Below are positions 6,871-16,054 of a stretch of DNA of 18,193 nucleotides, one piece after another (position 1 is the stretch's first letter; every line of letters begins with the position of its first letter). The DNA comes from an uncultured Verrucomicrobiales bacterium (GTDB taxonomy: Bacteria > Verrucomicrobiota > Verrucomicrobiae > Limisphaerales > CANJSG01), in NCBI GenBank assembly GCA_946480965.1, contig CAMLMI010000053.1, forward strand, positions 1-18,193, given 5' to 3'. The notes beneath the pieces were generated by a model. That model was not told the origin of the DNA. It saw only the letters and a program-made list of their open reading frames with translations, and searched no databases. The position numbers and the translations under genes are program-made.

Positions 6871-8381
6871 AGGCCTTGCTGTTGTTCTCGCTCGGGCTGA
6901 TCACCGGTGCATTGTCGCTGGTCGCTTCCACCCAGATGGAAACGGTGGTTGAAACCGGGCCGCGTTCTCAGCGCATCAACCTCGTCTTCTTCGCGGAAGG
7001 CTACACGGCGGCCGATCTCGCCCGATTCCCCGAGGACGTGGACCGGGCCGTCGGGTTTCTGTTCTCGCGCGAGCCCTGGTCCCGCTACCGCACGGCCTGC
7101 AACGTCTATCGCATCGCGGTCGAGTCGAAGCAGAGCGGCGCGGACAACGGCGCCGACGGCGAAACGCGCGACACCTACTTCAGCGCCGGGTTCAACTCCT
7201 CCTCCGTCGGCCAGTTGCTCACGATCGACTCCGTCGGCCAGAGCCGCGCCTACGTGCTCGCGAACCAGTTCGTGCCCGAATACGACATCCTCGTCGTGCT
7301 GGTGAACGACGCCAAATACGGCGGCTCGGGCGGCCCCGTCGCGGTCATCTCCGCGCACGCCTCCAGCGGCGGCATCCTGGAACACGAGCTCGGCCACAGC
7401 TTCGCCGGTTTGGCCGACGAGTATCCCAACGAATATCCCGGCTACTCCCCGCGCGAGATGCCGAACACCACGGCCAAGACCAACCTCTCGGCCATCGTTT
7501 GGAAACACTGGATCGACCGCGCCACCGCCCTGCCCACGCCGCCCGAACGCTCCGACGTCGTGGGCCTCTACGAAGGCTCCATGTATCGAACCGAAGGCTG
7601 GTATCGCCCGCACGACGATTCCCTGATGCGCCACCTGTTCAAACCCTGCGGCGAGGTGAACCGCGAGCAGTTCGTGCTGAACTTCTACGAACGCATCCGC
7701 CCCGTGGACAGCGCATCTCCCGCGGCGCGGCTGCTCACGCTCGATGAGAGCGCCCTGCTTGAATTCAAGGTGTCCCCGCTCCCGACCGACCAGGACGAAC
7801 CCGTCGCGCTGCAATGGAAGATCAACGGCAAGGCGCGCAACGGAGCCACCAATGCGGTTCTCCGTCTCCGGGGCTCGAACCTCGGGGCCGGTCTCCACAC
7901 CGTGACCGCCGTCGCCAGCGATCCGACGCCCTACGTGCGCTCCGATCCCGCCAAGCTCCTGTCCGCCGAAGAAGCCTGGACCGTCACGGTGCTCCCGTCG
8001 CTGCTCTCGCCTTTGGAATCATGGCGACTGCTGCACGGCCCCGACGACGCGAACCCCTCGGGCGACGGGTTGAACAACCTGCTGAAGTATGCGCTCGGCC
8101 TCGACCCGGCCGTAGCCGCGTTGGCAGCCGAGCTGCCCAAGGCCGTTCTATTTCGCAACGACGAAGGCAAGCTCCACCTCGCCCTTCAGATCCCGCGCAC
8201 CGTTCGCCGTGACGATGTGGCCTACATCGTCGAGTTGTCCAACGACCTCATCCGGTGGGAAACGACCGCGTCCATGCTCGTGACAGAGACCGACACGGAA
8301 ACGTTGTTGGTCGTGCGCGACGCCAAGCCGATCACCGCGCAGCCCACCCGATTCATCCGCCTGCGCATCGAACCGCTGTAG
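6867..8381 (+). CDS. Secreted M64-type (IgA-peptidase-like) zinc metallopeptidase
   Basis: A 504-residue protein with an N-terminal signal peptide (about 1-22, MKALLLFSLGLITGALSLVA). The catalytic domain begins RINLVFFAEGYTAADLARFPED (36-57), the typical start of peptidase M64. The zinc site is HELGHSFAGLADEY (173-186): His173, Glu174 and His177 with Asp184 as a likely further ligand. Residues about 290-390 look like an Ig-like beta domain. Residues about 395-504 form a C-terminal module with DDANPSGDGLNNLLKYALGLDP followed by beta strands ending FIRLRIEPL, a module common on exported verrucomicrobial proteins. The first M64 member described was a Clostridium IgA protease; environmental homologues have unknown substrates. 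It is coupled to the upstream secreted protein by ATGA. Confidence 0.88.
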   Translation: MKALLLFSLGLITGALSLVASTQMETVVETGPRSQRINLVFFAEGYTAADLARFPEDVDRAVGFLFSREPWSRYRTACNVYRIAVESKQSGADNGADGETRDTYFSAGFNSSSVGQLLTIDSVGQSRAYVLANQFVPEYDILVVLVNDAKYGGSGGPVAVISAHASSGGILEHELGHSFAGLADEYPNEYPGYSPREMPNTTAKTNLSAIVWKHWIDRATALPTPPERSDVVGLYEGSMYRTEGWYRPHDDSLMRHLFKPCGEVNREQFVLNFYERIRPVDSASPAARLLTLDESALLEFKVSPLPTDQDEPVALQWKINGKARNGATNAVLRLRGSNLGAGLHTVTAVASDPTPYVRSDPAKLLSAEEAWTVTVLPSLLSPLESWRLLHGPDDANPSGDGLNNLLKYALGLDPAVAALAAELPKAVLFRNDEGKLHLALQIPRTVRRDDVAYIVELSNDLIRWETTASMLVTETDTETLLVVRDAKPITAQPTRFIRLRIEPL

Positions 8382-8393
8382 GAGCGATGTAGC

Positions 8394-8410
8394 GCAAGAC
8401 TCCCGCTTGC
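8394..8410. terminator. Short hairpin between convergent genes, possible terminator
   Basis: GCAAG (8394-8398) and CTTGC (8406-8410) can pair around a 7-base loop in the 65-bp gap between the M64 gene and the convergent large secreted-protein gene. There is no T tract on either strand, so this is at best a weak bidirectional stop. It may instead be one copy of a dispersed palindromic repeat. Confidence 0.3.
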
Positions 8411-8446
8411 CAGGATTCGGCAGGGCGACGGCTCCGTCCAAACGCT

Positions 8447-11400
8447 CTACCGCTTGATCTTGTAGAACTGGCTCGATCCGGTGACTGGCCGGGTGGCCTT
8501 GAACTGGCCCGGAGCCACGGCGCTGAGCGTGGCGGCATTGTCGTCGGTGTAGGTGCCGTCCACGGTTGCGGCACTCTGGAGCTTGAACTCGGTCGCGGCA
8601 CTGGCGGCCGGTCCGGTGAAGGTGATCTCGACGTTGCCGCCGACAAGCACGATTCCGGTGATCTCGATCTGGACGGGCGCGGAGGCGAGGGTTTCCACGC
8701 GGAGATTGTCCACCAGGGCGAACGACATTTCCGGCTCGTTCGAGAGGCTTCCCGCGAATCGGTCCTGAAGGCCTACGAAGATATTCGTCGAAAGCGCGGA
8801 GAGGTCGTTGGTCACGGTGCAGATCACCACGCCGTCCATGCGCCATTCCACGGTGTTGCCGGACTTGGTGATGACCACGGAGTGCCAGGCCATGCCGCCG
8901 TTGCCGCGATTGACCGTGCCGGTCTGGCCGGGGAAAAGGGCGAGCTGTTCGGCCGGAGCGGTCTGGCCACCCCAGCGGTTCGCGTAGAACGGATTCGCAT
9001 GGTCGCGCAGGCCGCTGTTCGGGTTCTCGTTGTATCCGGCGGCGTAGAAGCCGGTGTCGTCGCCCAGCGTCTGGAGCCCGAGATAGGCCGAGTAGTCACC
9101 GAAGGTTCCTCCGTCCGCGCCGTCGCCGCTGAAGGTGAACCACACGGCTTCGGAGGACGGGTTGTTGAACCACACGGGGAAATCTCCGGCCGTGCCAACG
9201 CCCGCGTCAAAGTGCTGGGTGGAGCCGGGACCGCCGTCGGGCATGGGGCCGTTGTAGTTCAGCCACACGTCGAACTTCATCCGGTAGTCGCCGGTGAAGC
9301 CGCCGCCCAACGGCGAGAGGCTGATGCCGCTGGGTTGCGGGACGGTGTTGCCCGCGCGGATGCGGAGCCCCTTGGTCGAACCGCCGGTCGTTCCGGGCGC
9401 GGGCGGAATCCCCGCAAGAGCACCGTAGTCCCAGGCGAACTCGGCGAAGCCGTCGGAAGGATCGGCCGCGTTGACCTGCCAACTGGCCGCTGTGTCGGTC
9501 TCGAAGCTGTCGCTGAACAGCACCGTGCCGATGGGCGTTTCATCATCCACCAGCCGGACCGTCGCCGAGTTCGTGGCGCCGACGACATAGGCACCGCCGC
9601 CCGAACCGACCTGCACTACGGCGAATTCTTCTCCCTCAAATGCCTGGTCGTTGATCGGCGTCAGGACGATCTGCGCCGTGGTGCCGTTCGCCGGAATCTC
9701 CACCGAAGAGGGCCCGCTGAAGTCCACGCCCAAGACCGCCGAACCGCCGTAGGCCAATTGCGCAGTCACCGCTGGCGCGACGAGACCGCGACGAGCCAAG
9801 TTCAAGGTGGCACGGGAAGGCGCGTAGCTTTCCAGCAGCTCGTTGGTGGCCGTGGTGCTGAAGGCGATCTCGGTCGGCTCGTTGTCCGCGATGGTCACGG
9901 TGGCCGTCGCGGTGCCGATCCCGTAGCCCTCGCCCGTGGTCAGCGTCAGCACGACCGTCTCGGCGAACTCCGCCACCGCGTCATCGAGGACCGTGACCGG
10001 GAGATTCGTCGAGGCTGCTCCGGGCTGGAAGGTGACGGAGCCGGAAAGCTCGGCGAAGTCGAGGCCGTTGCTGGCGCTGCCGCCGAGCGTGTAGTTGACC
10101 GTCAGGGTTCCCGAATTGTCTCCGGTGCGGGTCAGGGTGAAGAGGCCGTGAACCGGTCCCTGTTCATCGGCCGTCGCGGTCGTCGCCGCCACGCTGACCA
10201 GGAGCGGCGGCGTGGTGATCGCGAAGGTTCCGTCCGTGCCGGTGCTGGCCACGGTCGAGCCGCCCTTGGAAAAGATGCGGAGCCATTCCGTGGAGGTGTT
10301 CACCACGTAGATGTTCCCGGCGGCGTCGAAGGCGATGTCGCGGTTGTTGGCGCTGGTGGAACCGATGTTGAAGCCGTTGGTCGCCGCGAAGTCGAAACCG
10401 CCATCGGGTGTCAGCGGCACGAGCAGCACGGTGGGCGTGATGTTGGCCCGGAGCAGCGCGAGGGTGGAGCCGTCGGGCGAGATGTCCACGGCCAGGGTTT
10501 CGCGCAGCAGGTCATTGGTCGTCGCGCTGCCGAGAAACTCCCGGCTGGCCACGAGCGAATTGGTGATCGCGGTGCCGTCCTCGGCGAAGACGGAGACGTT
10601 GGCCTCCGTGCCGTTGGCCCGGCGCTGGGTCAGGTAGAAGTAGTTGTTCGCCCCGCCACGCACGAGGTCCATCGTCTGGCTGGAGGACGTGATCGACGGC
10701 GAACCGATCGGCGTTCCGAACCCTTCAAACGGCAGCGCGGCGTTGTTGATCTCGTATTTCCAGAGGCTGTTCTGCGGAGCCTGGTCCTCGTCCACGGCGA
10801 AGACCTTCAGGTCGGTGCCCGCCACGCCTTCCACCCAGACGGCGGGGATGCTGCCGTGGTTCAGGGAGCCCACGCTCAAATCGCCGATGCCTTGGAAGAC
10901 ATTGCCCCCGGCGGTGACGTCGCGGTCGGTGAACCACAGACCGCCGCTGGGATCGGACCAATCGCAGATGTAGAGCAGCCCGTCGTCCTGGCCGATATGC
11001 AGCCGATACGGCGTGGCCGTGTTGCCCGACGTGAAGGCCAAGCCGGCGGTGCGCGGCTGTTCGCCCGTCTCCAAGGCCACCGTGTTGTCCGCGTTCATCA
11101 TGTAGATGCCCTGGTAGGTGGTGCGGACGAAGGTGCCGCCCGTGTTGGCCTGGCCTCGCCCGTTGGCCACGTAGATGCGGCCGAAGGCGGGCGAAGCGGG
11201 GTTGCGGTCCACCGTCACGCCGCGCGGCTGCTCGAACTTGTTCACATAGACGCCCCCGTCCTGGAAGCCGTCCTCGCTCAACTGCGTGTAGCCGGGCGCG
11301 GCCGAACGCGTGACCACCACCTGGATGTTCCCGGCGGCGATCCCGAGGTTCGTCACGGTCAATCCCTTCAGCCCCGGTCCGAGGTCGTTCGTGACCGCGC

Positions 11401-11578
11401 CGTTGCCGGAGACGACGAGCACGTTGTCCGCGTTTTCGTTGAGGCGGAACGACACGACCCCGCCGCTGTTCGTCACGCTGCTGGCGTAGGGAACGGCGTG
11501 GGAGGTCAAGCCAACCGCCAGAAAGGCGGCGGCGATCAGACCACGCATCGAAATTCTCGGGGTGCTGGGCGGATTCAT
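8447..11578 (-). CDS. Large secreted modular protein (NHL-like propeller, two Calx-beta, LamG-like)
   Basis: A 1043-residue protein from the ATG at 11578; a TTG start 57 bases upstream would precede the signal peptide and is rejected. Residues 1-29 (ISMRGLIAAAFLAVGLTSHA) are a signal peptide. Residues about 75-450 look like an NHL/SMP-type beta propeller (GVTVDRNPASPAFGRIYVAN, LLYICDWSD, DIAFDAAGNIYVVN). Two Calx-beta domains follow at about 455-565 and 565-680, with the marks DEQGPVHGLFTLTRTG, LDFAELSGSVTFQPG and TIADNEP / VRLVDDE. Residues about 690-960 resemble a LamG/concanavalin-type domain (VLFSDSFETDTAASWQV). The last 80 residues end FYKIKR. No catalytic residues are evident; it is probably an adhesive or carbohydrate-binding surface protein. 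It lies 57 bp downstream of the pseudopilin gene, probably in one transcript. Confidence 0.85.
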   Translation of the reverse strand: MNPPSTPRISMRGLIAAAFLAVGLTSHAVPYASSVTNSGGVVSFRLNENADNVLVVSGNGAVTNDLGPGLKGLTVTNLGIAAGNIQVVVTRSAAPGYTQLSEDGFQDGGVYVNKFEQPRGVTVDRNPASPAFGRIYVANGRGQANTGGTFVRTTYQGIYMMNADNTVALETGEQPRTAGLAFTSGNTATPYRLHIGQDDGLLYICDWSDPSGGLWFTDRDVTAGGNVFQGIGDLSVGSLNHGSIPAVWVEGVAGTDLKVFAVDEDQAPQNSLWKYEINNAALPFEGFGTPIGSPSITSSSQTMDLVRGGANNYFYLTQRRANGTEANVSVFAEDGTAITNSLVASREFLGSATTNDLLRETLAVDISPDGSTLALLRANITPTVLLVPLTPDGGFDFAATNGFNIGSTSANNRDIAFDAAGNIYVVNTSTEWLRIFSKGGSTVASTGTDGTFAITTPPLLVSVAATTATADEQGPVHGLFTLTRTGDNSGTLTVNYTLGGSASNGLDFAELSGSVTFQPGAASTNLPVTVLDDAVAEFAETVVLTLTTGEGYGIGTATATVTIADNEPTEIAFSTTATNELLESYAPSRATLNLARRGLVAPAVTAQLAYGGSAVLGVDFSGPSSVEIPANGTTAQIVLTPINDQAFEGEEFAVVQVGSGGGAYVVGATNSATVRLVDDETPIGTVLFSDSFETDTAASWQVNAADPSDGFAEFAWDYGALAGIPPAPGTTGGSTKGLRIRAGNTVPQPSGISLSPLGGGFTGDYRMKFDVWLNYNGPMPDGGPGSTQHFDAGVGTAGDFPVWFNNPSSEAVWFTFSGDGADGGTFGDYSAYLGLQTLGDDTGFYAAGYNENPNSGLRDHANPFYANRWGGQTAPAEQLALFPGQTGTVNRGNGGMAWHSVVITKSGNTVEWRMDGVVICTVTNDLSALSTNIFVGLQDRFAGSLSNEPEMSFALVDNLRVETLASAPVQIEITGIVLVGGNVEITFTGPAASAATEFKLQSAATVDGTYTDDNAATLSAVAPGQFKATRPVTGSSQFYKIKR

Positions 11579-11635
11579 GAACAGGTGGTGTTTCTTGGTG
11601 GTGGGTTCAGTGGGAAGAATGGGGGCTCCGATCAA

Positions 11636-12427
<792 letters not shown>

Positions 12428-12675
12428 GGTTCCGACGTCGCCTGCACGAGGGAGAACCGGGCCTGCGCGCGGCGGCCTCTCGGCCCGGCTCCGCGCACCC
12501 GACGACCAAACTCTCCCTATCCTCGGTTCTCATACCCCGTGGCCGTCCGCCATGCCCAGCGCGTTCCACCGGGGACACACCCCTAGTTTTGGTCGGCGCT
12601 GCGGCGAGAGGGCCATCTCCAGGTCCTTCGCCCTGCGGCATTGACTCGGCTCGCCGCGTCGCGCCAAACACTTCC
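12428..12675. other. Divergent intergenic region
   Basis: A 248-bp region between the pseudopilin gene and the three-domain enzyme gene. It must contain both promoters, but I find no pair of promoter boxes I would defend. A TTGACT near 12646 has no good partner at the right distance. In-frame upward extensions of either gene through this stretch are Arg/Pro-rich and do not look like protein. Confidence 0.5.
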
Positions 12676-14976
12676 ATGCACTTCTTCCGGATCGTCTCCG
12701 CCCTCCTGCTGGCCGCGACCGTTTCCCGCGCGGCCGACGCCGTCTTCGAAGCCCGCGTCTTCACCAATGCCGCCGGGGCCACGCTGCCCTACCGCCTGCT
12801 CGTTCCGGAAAACTATTCCCCTGAAAAAGCCTATCCGCTGGTGCTCTTCCTCCACGGCGCGGGCGAACGCGGCTCCAATAACACCGCCCAGCTCGTCCAC
12901 GGCACGAAGCTCTACCTCGATCCCGCGAACCGCGCGAAGTTCCCTTGCTTCGTCGTCGCACCGCAGTGCCCGGCCGGACAGCGCTGGGTGGACATGGAGT
13001 GGTCCGGCGACAAGGGCACGCAGCCTTCCGAGCCTAGCGCCGCCATGCAGCTCGTGCTCGGCATCCTGCACCAGACCCAGAAAGAGTTCTCCCTCGATCC
13101 CGCCCGCATCCACGTCACCGGCCTGAGCATGGGCGGCTACGGCACTTGGGACTTGATCACGCGCTACCCGGAGCGCTTCGCCTCGGGCGCGCCCATCTGC
13201 GGCGGCGGCGACGCCACGGTGGCAGCCAAGGCGGCGAAGGTTCCCATCTGGGCCTTCCACTCCGACGACGACGCCGTGGTGAAGGTGGTCCGCTCGCGCG
13301 ACATGATCGGCGCGATCCGCACCGCCGGTGGTTCCCCGAAATACACCGAGTATTCCGGCCTCGGCCATGACTCGTGGACCAAGGCGTATTCCGAGCCCGA
13401 ATTCCTCCCATGGATGTTCGCCCAGCGCCTCGGCCAGCCGGACACCTTCGCGGTGAAGGCCGCCGCGAAGCCCGACGTGGGCGTGTTGCCGGACGACAAC
13501 GCCATGCCCGCCACCGGCCCGGTGCGCCGCGCCGATTGGTTCCGCAACCTCTGGCGCGAGCGCCGCACCGCCTGGGCCAAACAGGTCCAGCAGGACCAGG
13601 GCGCGGTTGTCTTCCTCGGCGATTCGATCACCCAGGGCTGGGGCGACAACATGGGCAACAGCTTTCCCGGCCTGAAGGTCGCCAATCGCGGCATCGGCGG
13701 CGACACCACGCGCGGCGTGCTCTACCGGCTCAAGGAAGACGTGCTCGACCTGAATCCCAAGGCCGTCGTCCTTCTCATCGGCACCAACGACCTGGAAGAC
13801 GGCGCCGATCCCCGGCTCATCGCCGACAACGTGAAGCTCATCCTCACCGCCCTCCGGAAGCACAACGCCACGATGCCCGTCGTCGTCTGCAAGGTGATGC
13901 CGAGCGACAGCACGAAGAAGCGTCCTGCCGACAAGATCCGCCGGATCAACATCCTCGTGGACGAGATCGTGAAGACCGACGCGAACTTCGTCCGCTGCGA
14001 CACCTGGACGCCCTTCGCCGACGACCAGGGCGACGCCCGCGAACGCGAATTCCCCGACCTGCTGCATCCGAACAAGGCCGGCTACGACCAATGGGCCGCC
14101 GCGTTGAAGCCGATCTTCGCCCAGCTCCGGCTTACCGCCGAGAGCGCCGGGATCATCGCCGCCGGGGCCAAGCTGGAGAAGCTGAAGGGCGAATATGCCT
14201 TCACCGAGGGCCCGGCCGCGGACAAGCAGGGCAACGTCTTCTTCACCGACCAACCCAATGATCGAATCGTCCGCTGGGACGCGCAGAGCGGCGAGGTCTC
14301 CGATTGGCTCAAGCCCAGCGGCCGCGCCAACGGCACCTACTTCGATGCCTCCGGAAACCTCCTCACCTGCTCCGACGAAAAGAACGAACTCTGGTCGGTC
14401 GCGCCCGACAAGACGGTCACGGTTCTGGTGAAGGACTTCGGCGGCCAGCTGCTCAACGGGCCGAACGACCTTTGGATCCGTCCCGACGGCGCCCTCTACT
14501 TCACCGACCCGCTCTACAAGCGCCCCTACTGGAAGCGCGACGGCGCGATGCAGCAGGACGGCCAGCACGTGTATTTCATGGACGCGAAACGCGAGAGCGT
14601 CCGCCGCGTGACCATCGACCTCGTCCAGCCCAACGGCCTCATCGGCACCCCCGACGGCAAGACGCTCTATGTGGCCGACATCGGCGACCGCAAGACCTAC
14701 GCCTACGACATCCAGGAAGACGGCCTGCTGACGAACAAGCGCCTCTTCTGCACCCAGGGCTCCGACGGCATGACCCTCGACAACCAGGGCAACGTCTATC
14801 TCACCGGCCGCGGCGTCAGCGTCTTCGACAAGACCGGCAAGAAGATCGAGCAGATCGACGTGCCAGAAGGCTGGACCGCCAATGTGACCTTCGGCGGCCC
14901 GGACCGCGACCTCCTCTTCATCACCGCCAGCAAGGGCATCTACGGCCTGAAGATGACGGTGAAAGGGGCGCAATGA
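12676..14976 (+). CDS. Three-domain secreted enzyme: esterase + SGNH hydrolase + SMP-30/gluconolactonase-like
   Basis: A single 766-residue reading frame from the ATG at 12676; an 86-residue extension upstream is rejected as it precedes the signal peptide (MHFFRIVSALLLAATVSRAA). Residues 25-255 are an alpha/beta hydrolase resembling predicted peptidases/esterases of the COG4099 type: LFLHGAGERGSNN, nucleophile elbow GLSMGG (Ser151), Asp199 in HSDDDAVV and His231 in GLGHDSW. Residues about 300-485 are an SGNH/GDSL hydrolase: FLGDSITQGWG (Ser317), NRGIGGD, GTND (Asn371) and DLLHPN (Asp461, His464). Residues about 497-762 are an SMP-30/gluconolactonase-like six-bladed propeller with likely metal ligands Glu511 (FTEGP), Asn597 (NGPND), Asn653 (QPNGL) and Asp697 (GSDGM). 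All three active sites look intact. The likely role is breakdown of acylated or lactone-bearing polysaccharide outside the cytoplasm; substrates are unknown. Confidence 0.9.
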   Translation: MHFFRIVSALLLAATVSRAADAVFEARVFTNAAGATLPYRLLVPENYSPEKAYPLVLFLHGAGERGSNNTAQLVHGTKLYLDPANRAKFPCFVVAPQCPAGQRWVDMEWSGDKGTQPSEPSAAMQLVLGILHQTQKEFSLDPARIHVTGLSMGGYGTWDLITRYPERFASGAPICGGGDATVAAKAAKVPIWAFHSDDDAVVKVVRSRDMIGAIRTAGGSPKYTEYSGLGHDSWTKAYSEPEFLPWMFAQRLGQPDTFAVKAAAKPDVGVLPDDNAMPATGPVRRADWFRNLWRERRTAWAKQVQQDQGAVVFLGDSITQGWGDNMGNSFPGLKVANRGIGGDTTRGVLYRLKEDVLDLNPKAVVLLIGTNDLEDGADPRLIADNVKLILTALRKHNATMPVVVCKVMPSDSTKKRPADKIRRINILVDEIVKTDANFVRCDTWTPFADDQGDAREREFPDLLHPNKAGYDQWAAALKPIFAQLRLTAESAGIIAAGAKLEKLKGEYAFTEGPAADKQGNVFFTDQPNDRIVRWDAQSGEVSDWLKPSGRANGTYFDASGNLLTCSDEKNELWSVAPDKTVTVLVKDFGGQLLNGPNDLWIRPDGALYFTDPLYKRPYWKRDGAMQQDGQHVYFMDAKRESVRRVTIDLVQPNGLIGTPDGKTLYVADIGDRKTYAYDIQEDGLLTNKRLFCTQGSDGMTLDNQGNVYLTGRGVSVFDKTGKKIEQIDVPEGWTANVTFGGPDRDLLFITASKGIYGLKMTVKGAQ

Positions 14977-15255
14977 CCGCACTTTTCTGTCCAGGTCCGG
15001 CCAAGCAACCCACGAGAGCTTGGCCGACCCGTTGACCTCTTCAGAAACAACTCGAGCAACGGATCGGTGAATCCGGCCGATAACCCGCCGCATGTCAGCC
15101 CTGAGCCATCGGAAGCCGGAATGTTTGCCGCGACCCGATGCGTATGCCGCTTGGTTTTCCCGGTCGTAGGGCGAGCGCGCTCCCCGGTTGGCCAAGTCTG
15201 AAACGGGTGCGGACATTCGGCTCCGCGCATTTTTCATGAACCATCAAATCCCCAG
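14977..15255. other. Intergenic region before tRNA-Asn
   Basis: Together with the tRNA promoter this is about 325 bases without a gene. It holds the hairpin at 14998-15026 soon after the enzyme stop and otherwise nothing I can name. Short ORFs on both strands here have no recognisable domain and no ribosome-binding site. Confidence 0.55.
14998..15026 (+). terminator. Hairpin after the three-domain enzyme gene, possible terminator
   Basis: CGGCCAAGC (14998-15006) pairs perfectly with GCTTGGCCG (15018-15026), giving 9 bp with an 11-base loop, starting 21 bases after the stop codon. There is no T tract behind it. It could end transcription, protect the 3' end, or simply be a repeat. Confidence 0.4.
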
Positions 15256-15285
15256 TTGACGGCCGAGGGCGACGCTCGCTAATTT
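15256..15285 (+). promoter_or_regulatory. Promoter of tRNA-Asn
   Basis: TTGACG (15256-15261) and TAATTT (15280-15285) are separated by 18 bases and the tRNA begins 17 bases after the second box. This is a good sigma-70-type match in otherwise GC-rich DNA, at the expected distance from a stable RNA gene. Confidence 0.6.
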
Positions 15286-15301
15286 GCGCGCCCGTTTGCG
15301 T

Positions 15302-15376
15302 TCCAGAGTAGCTCAATGGTAGAGCACGCGGCTGTTAACCGTGTGGTTGTAGGTTCGAGTCCTACCTCTGGAGCCA
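15302..15376 (+). tRNA. tRNA-Asn (anticodon GTT), CCA encoded
   Basis: The acceptor arms TCCAGAG (15302-15308) and CTCTGGA (15366-15372) pair fully, followed by discriminator G and an encoded CCA (15374-15376). The anticodon stem CGCGG/CCGTG encloses the loop CTGTTAA with anticodon GTT at 15334-15336, reading Asn codons. The T loop GGTTCGAGTCC is canonical. The gene is single, with its own promoter just upstream. A broken tyrosine recombinase begins 10 bases after it, so the 3' half probably served as an integration site. Confidence 0.96.
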
Positions 15377-15385
15377 TCATCCTCA

Positions 15386-16054
15386 GTGACTTACGACGCG
15401 CCCAAGGCGTCGGACCTACCTCGAAACCTACCTCCCGAGAACATGGCCGACGCATGGAGGGCGCTCGCCGATGCAGCCGCCGCGCTGCATCGGATTGCGA
15501 GCGCCTACGCAGGACAGGACGTTTCGTCTCTTTCGGTCCCGACTCCCCCGCTCCACTCGCCGGCCCCCCCTCACCCTCATCGAAGTCGTCAACGAACTGC
15601 TCCTGTCGAAGTCGAAGCGCGGCCGATCCGACCAATACCTGCGCCAGCTCCGGCACTGCTTCGCACTGTTCGCCAAAGGGCGAAGCCGGACGCCCATCGG
15701 CGCGATCACGACGGCGGAGCTTGAAGAGTGGCTGGACGGACTGGACGTCTCGGACCGCACCGTCAAGGGACGCATCCAATACTTGAAGCTGCTCTTCGGT
15801 TTTGCCGTCCGGCGCGGCTACCTCTCCAAGAGCCCCGCCGATCCGTTGGAGTTGCCGACGATTACGAGCGACACGACGGGCATCCACACCCCGGCCGAGG
15901 TTCGCGCTGTGATGGCCGCCGCGCTCGCGGAAGCGCCCCGAGTGGCTTTGGTCCTAGCCCTGCGCTACTTCGCGGTCTGCGGGCCGCCGAGGTGGCCAGG
16001 CTGGCCCCTGAAGACATCCACCTCGAACAAGGCCGGATCATCTTCCCGGCCTGA
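15386..16054 (+). pseudogene. Broken tyrosine recombinase (integrase) next to tRNA-Asn
   Basis: Three reading-frame pieces form one interrupted integrase. It starts with GTG at 15386 and includes ENMADAWRALADAAAALHRIASAYAGQD. The frame changes at a run of seven C (15564-15570) into PLTLIEVVNELLLSKSKRGRSD...GRIQYLKLLFGFAVRRGYLSKSPADP, the SAM-like core-binding domain. It changes back at the GG at 15974-15975, where one more G would give RYFAGLRAAEVARLAPEDIHLEQGRI, the first block of the catalytic domain with its first conserved Arg. Translation then stops at 16054 after IIFPA. The His-x-x-Arg box and the nucleophilic Tyr are absent, so it cannot catalyse recombination. Both indels are at homopolymers, so either could be a sequencing error, but the C-terminal loss cannot be explained that way. 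Confidence 0.8.

Noticed and set aside
12583..15237. An 884-codon minus-strand open frame opposite the three-domain enzyme
   Set aside because: Low-complexity composition (Val, Gly, Ala, His, Glu), no recognisable motif, and antisense to a gene with three intact active sites.
14940..15316. Small minus-strand ORFs before tRNA-Asn
   Set aside because: No ribosome-binding site, no domain, and one runs through the tRNA promoter into the tRNA gene.
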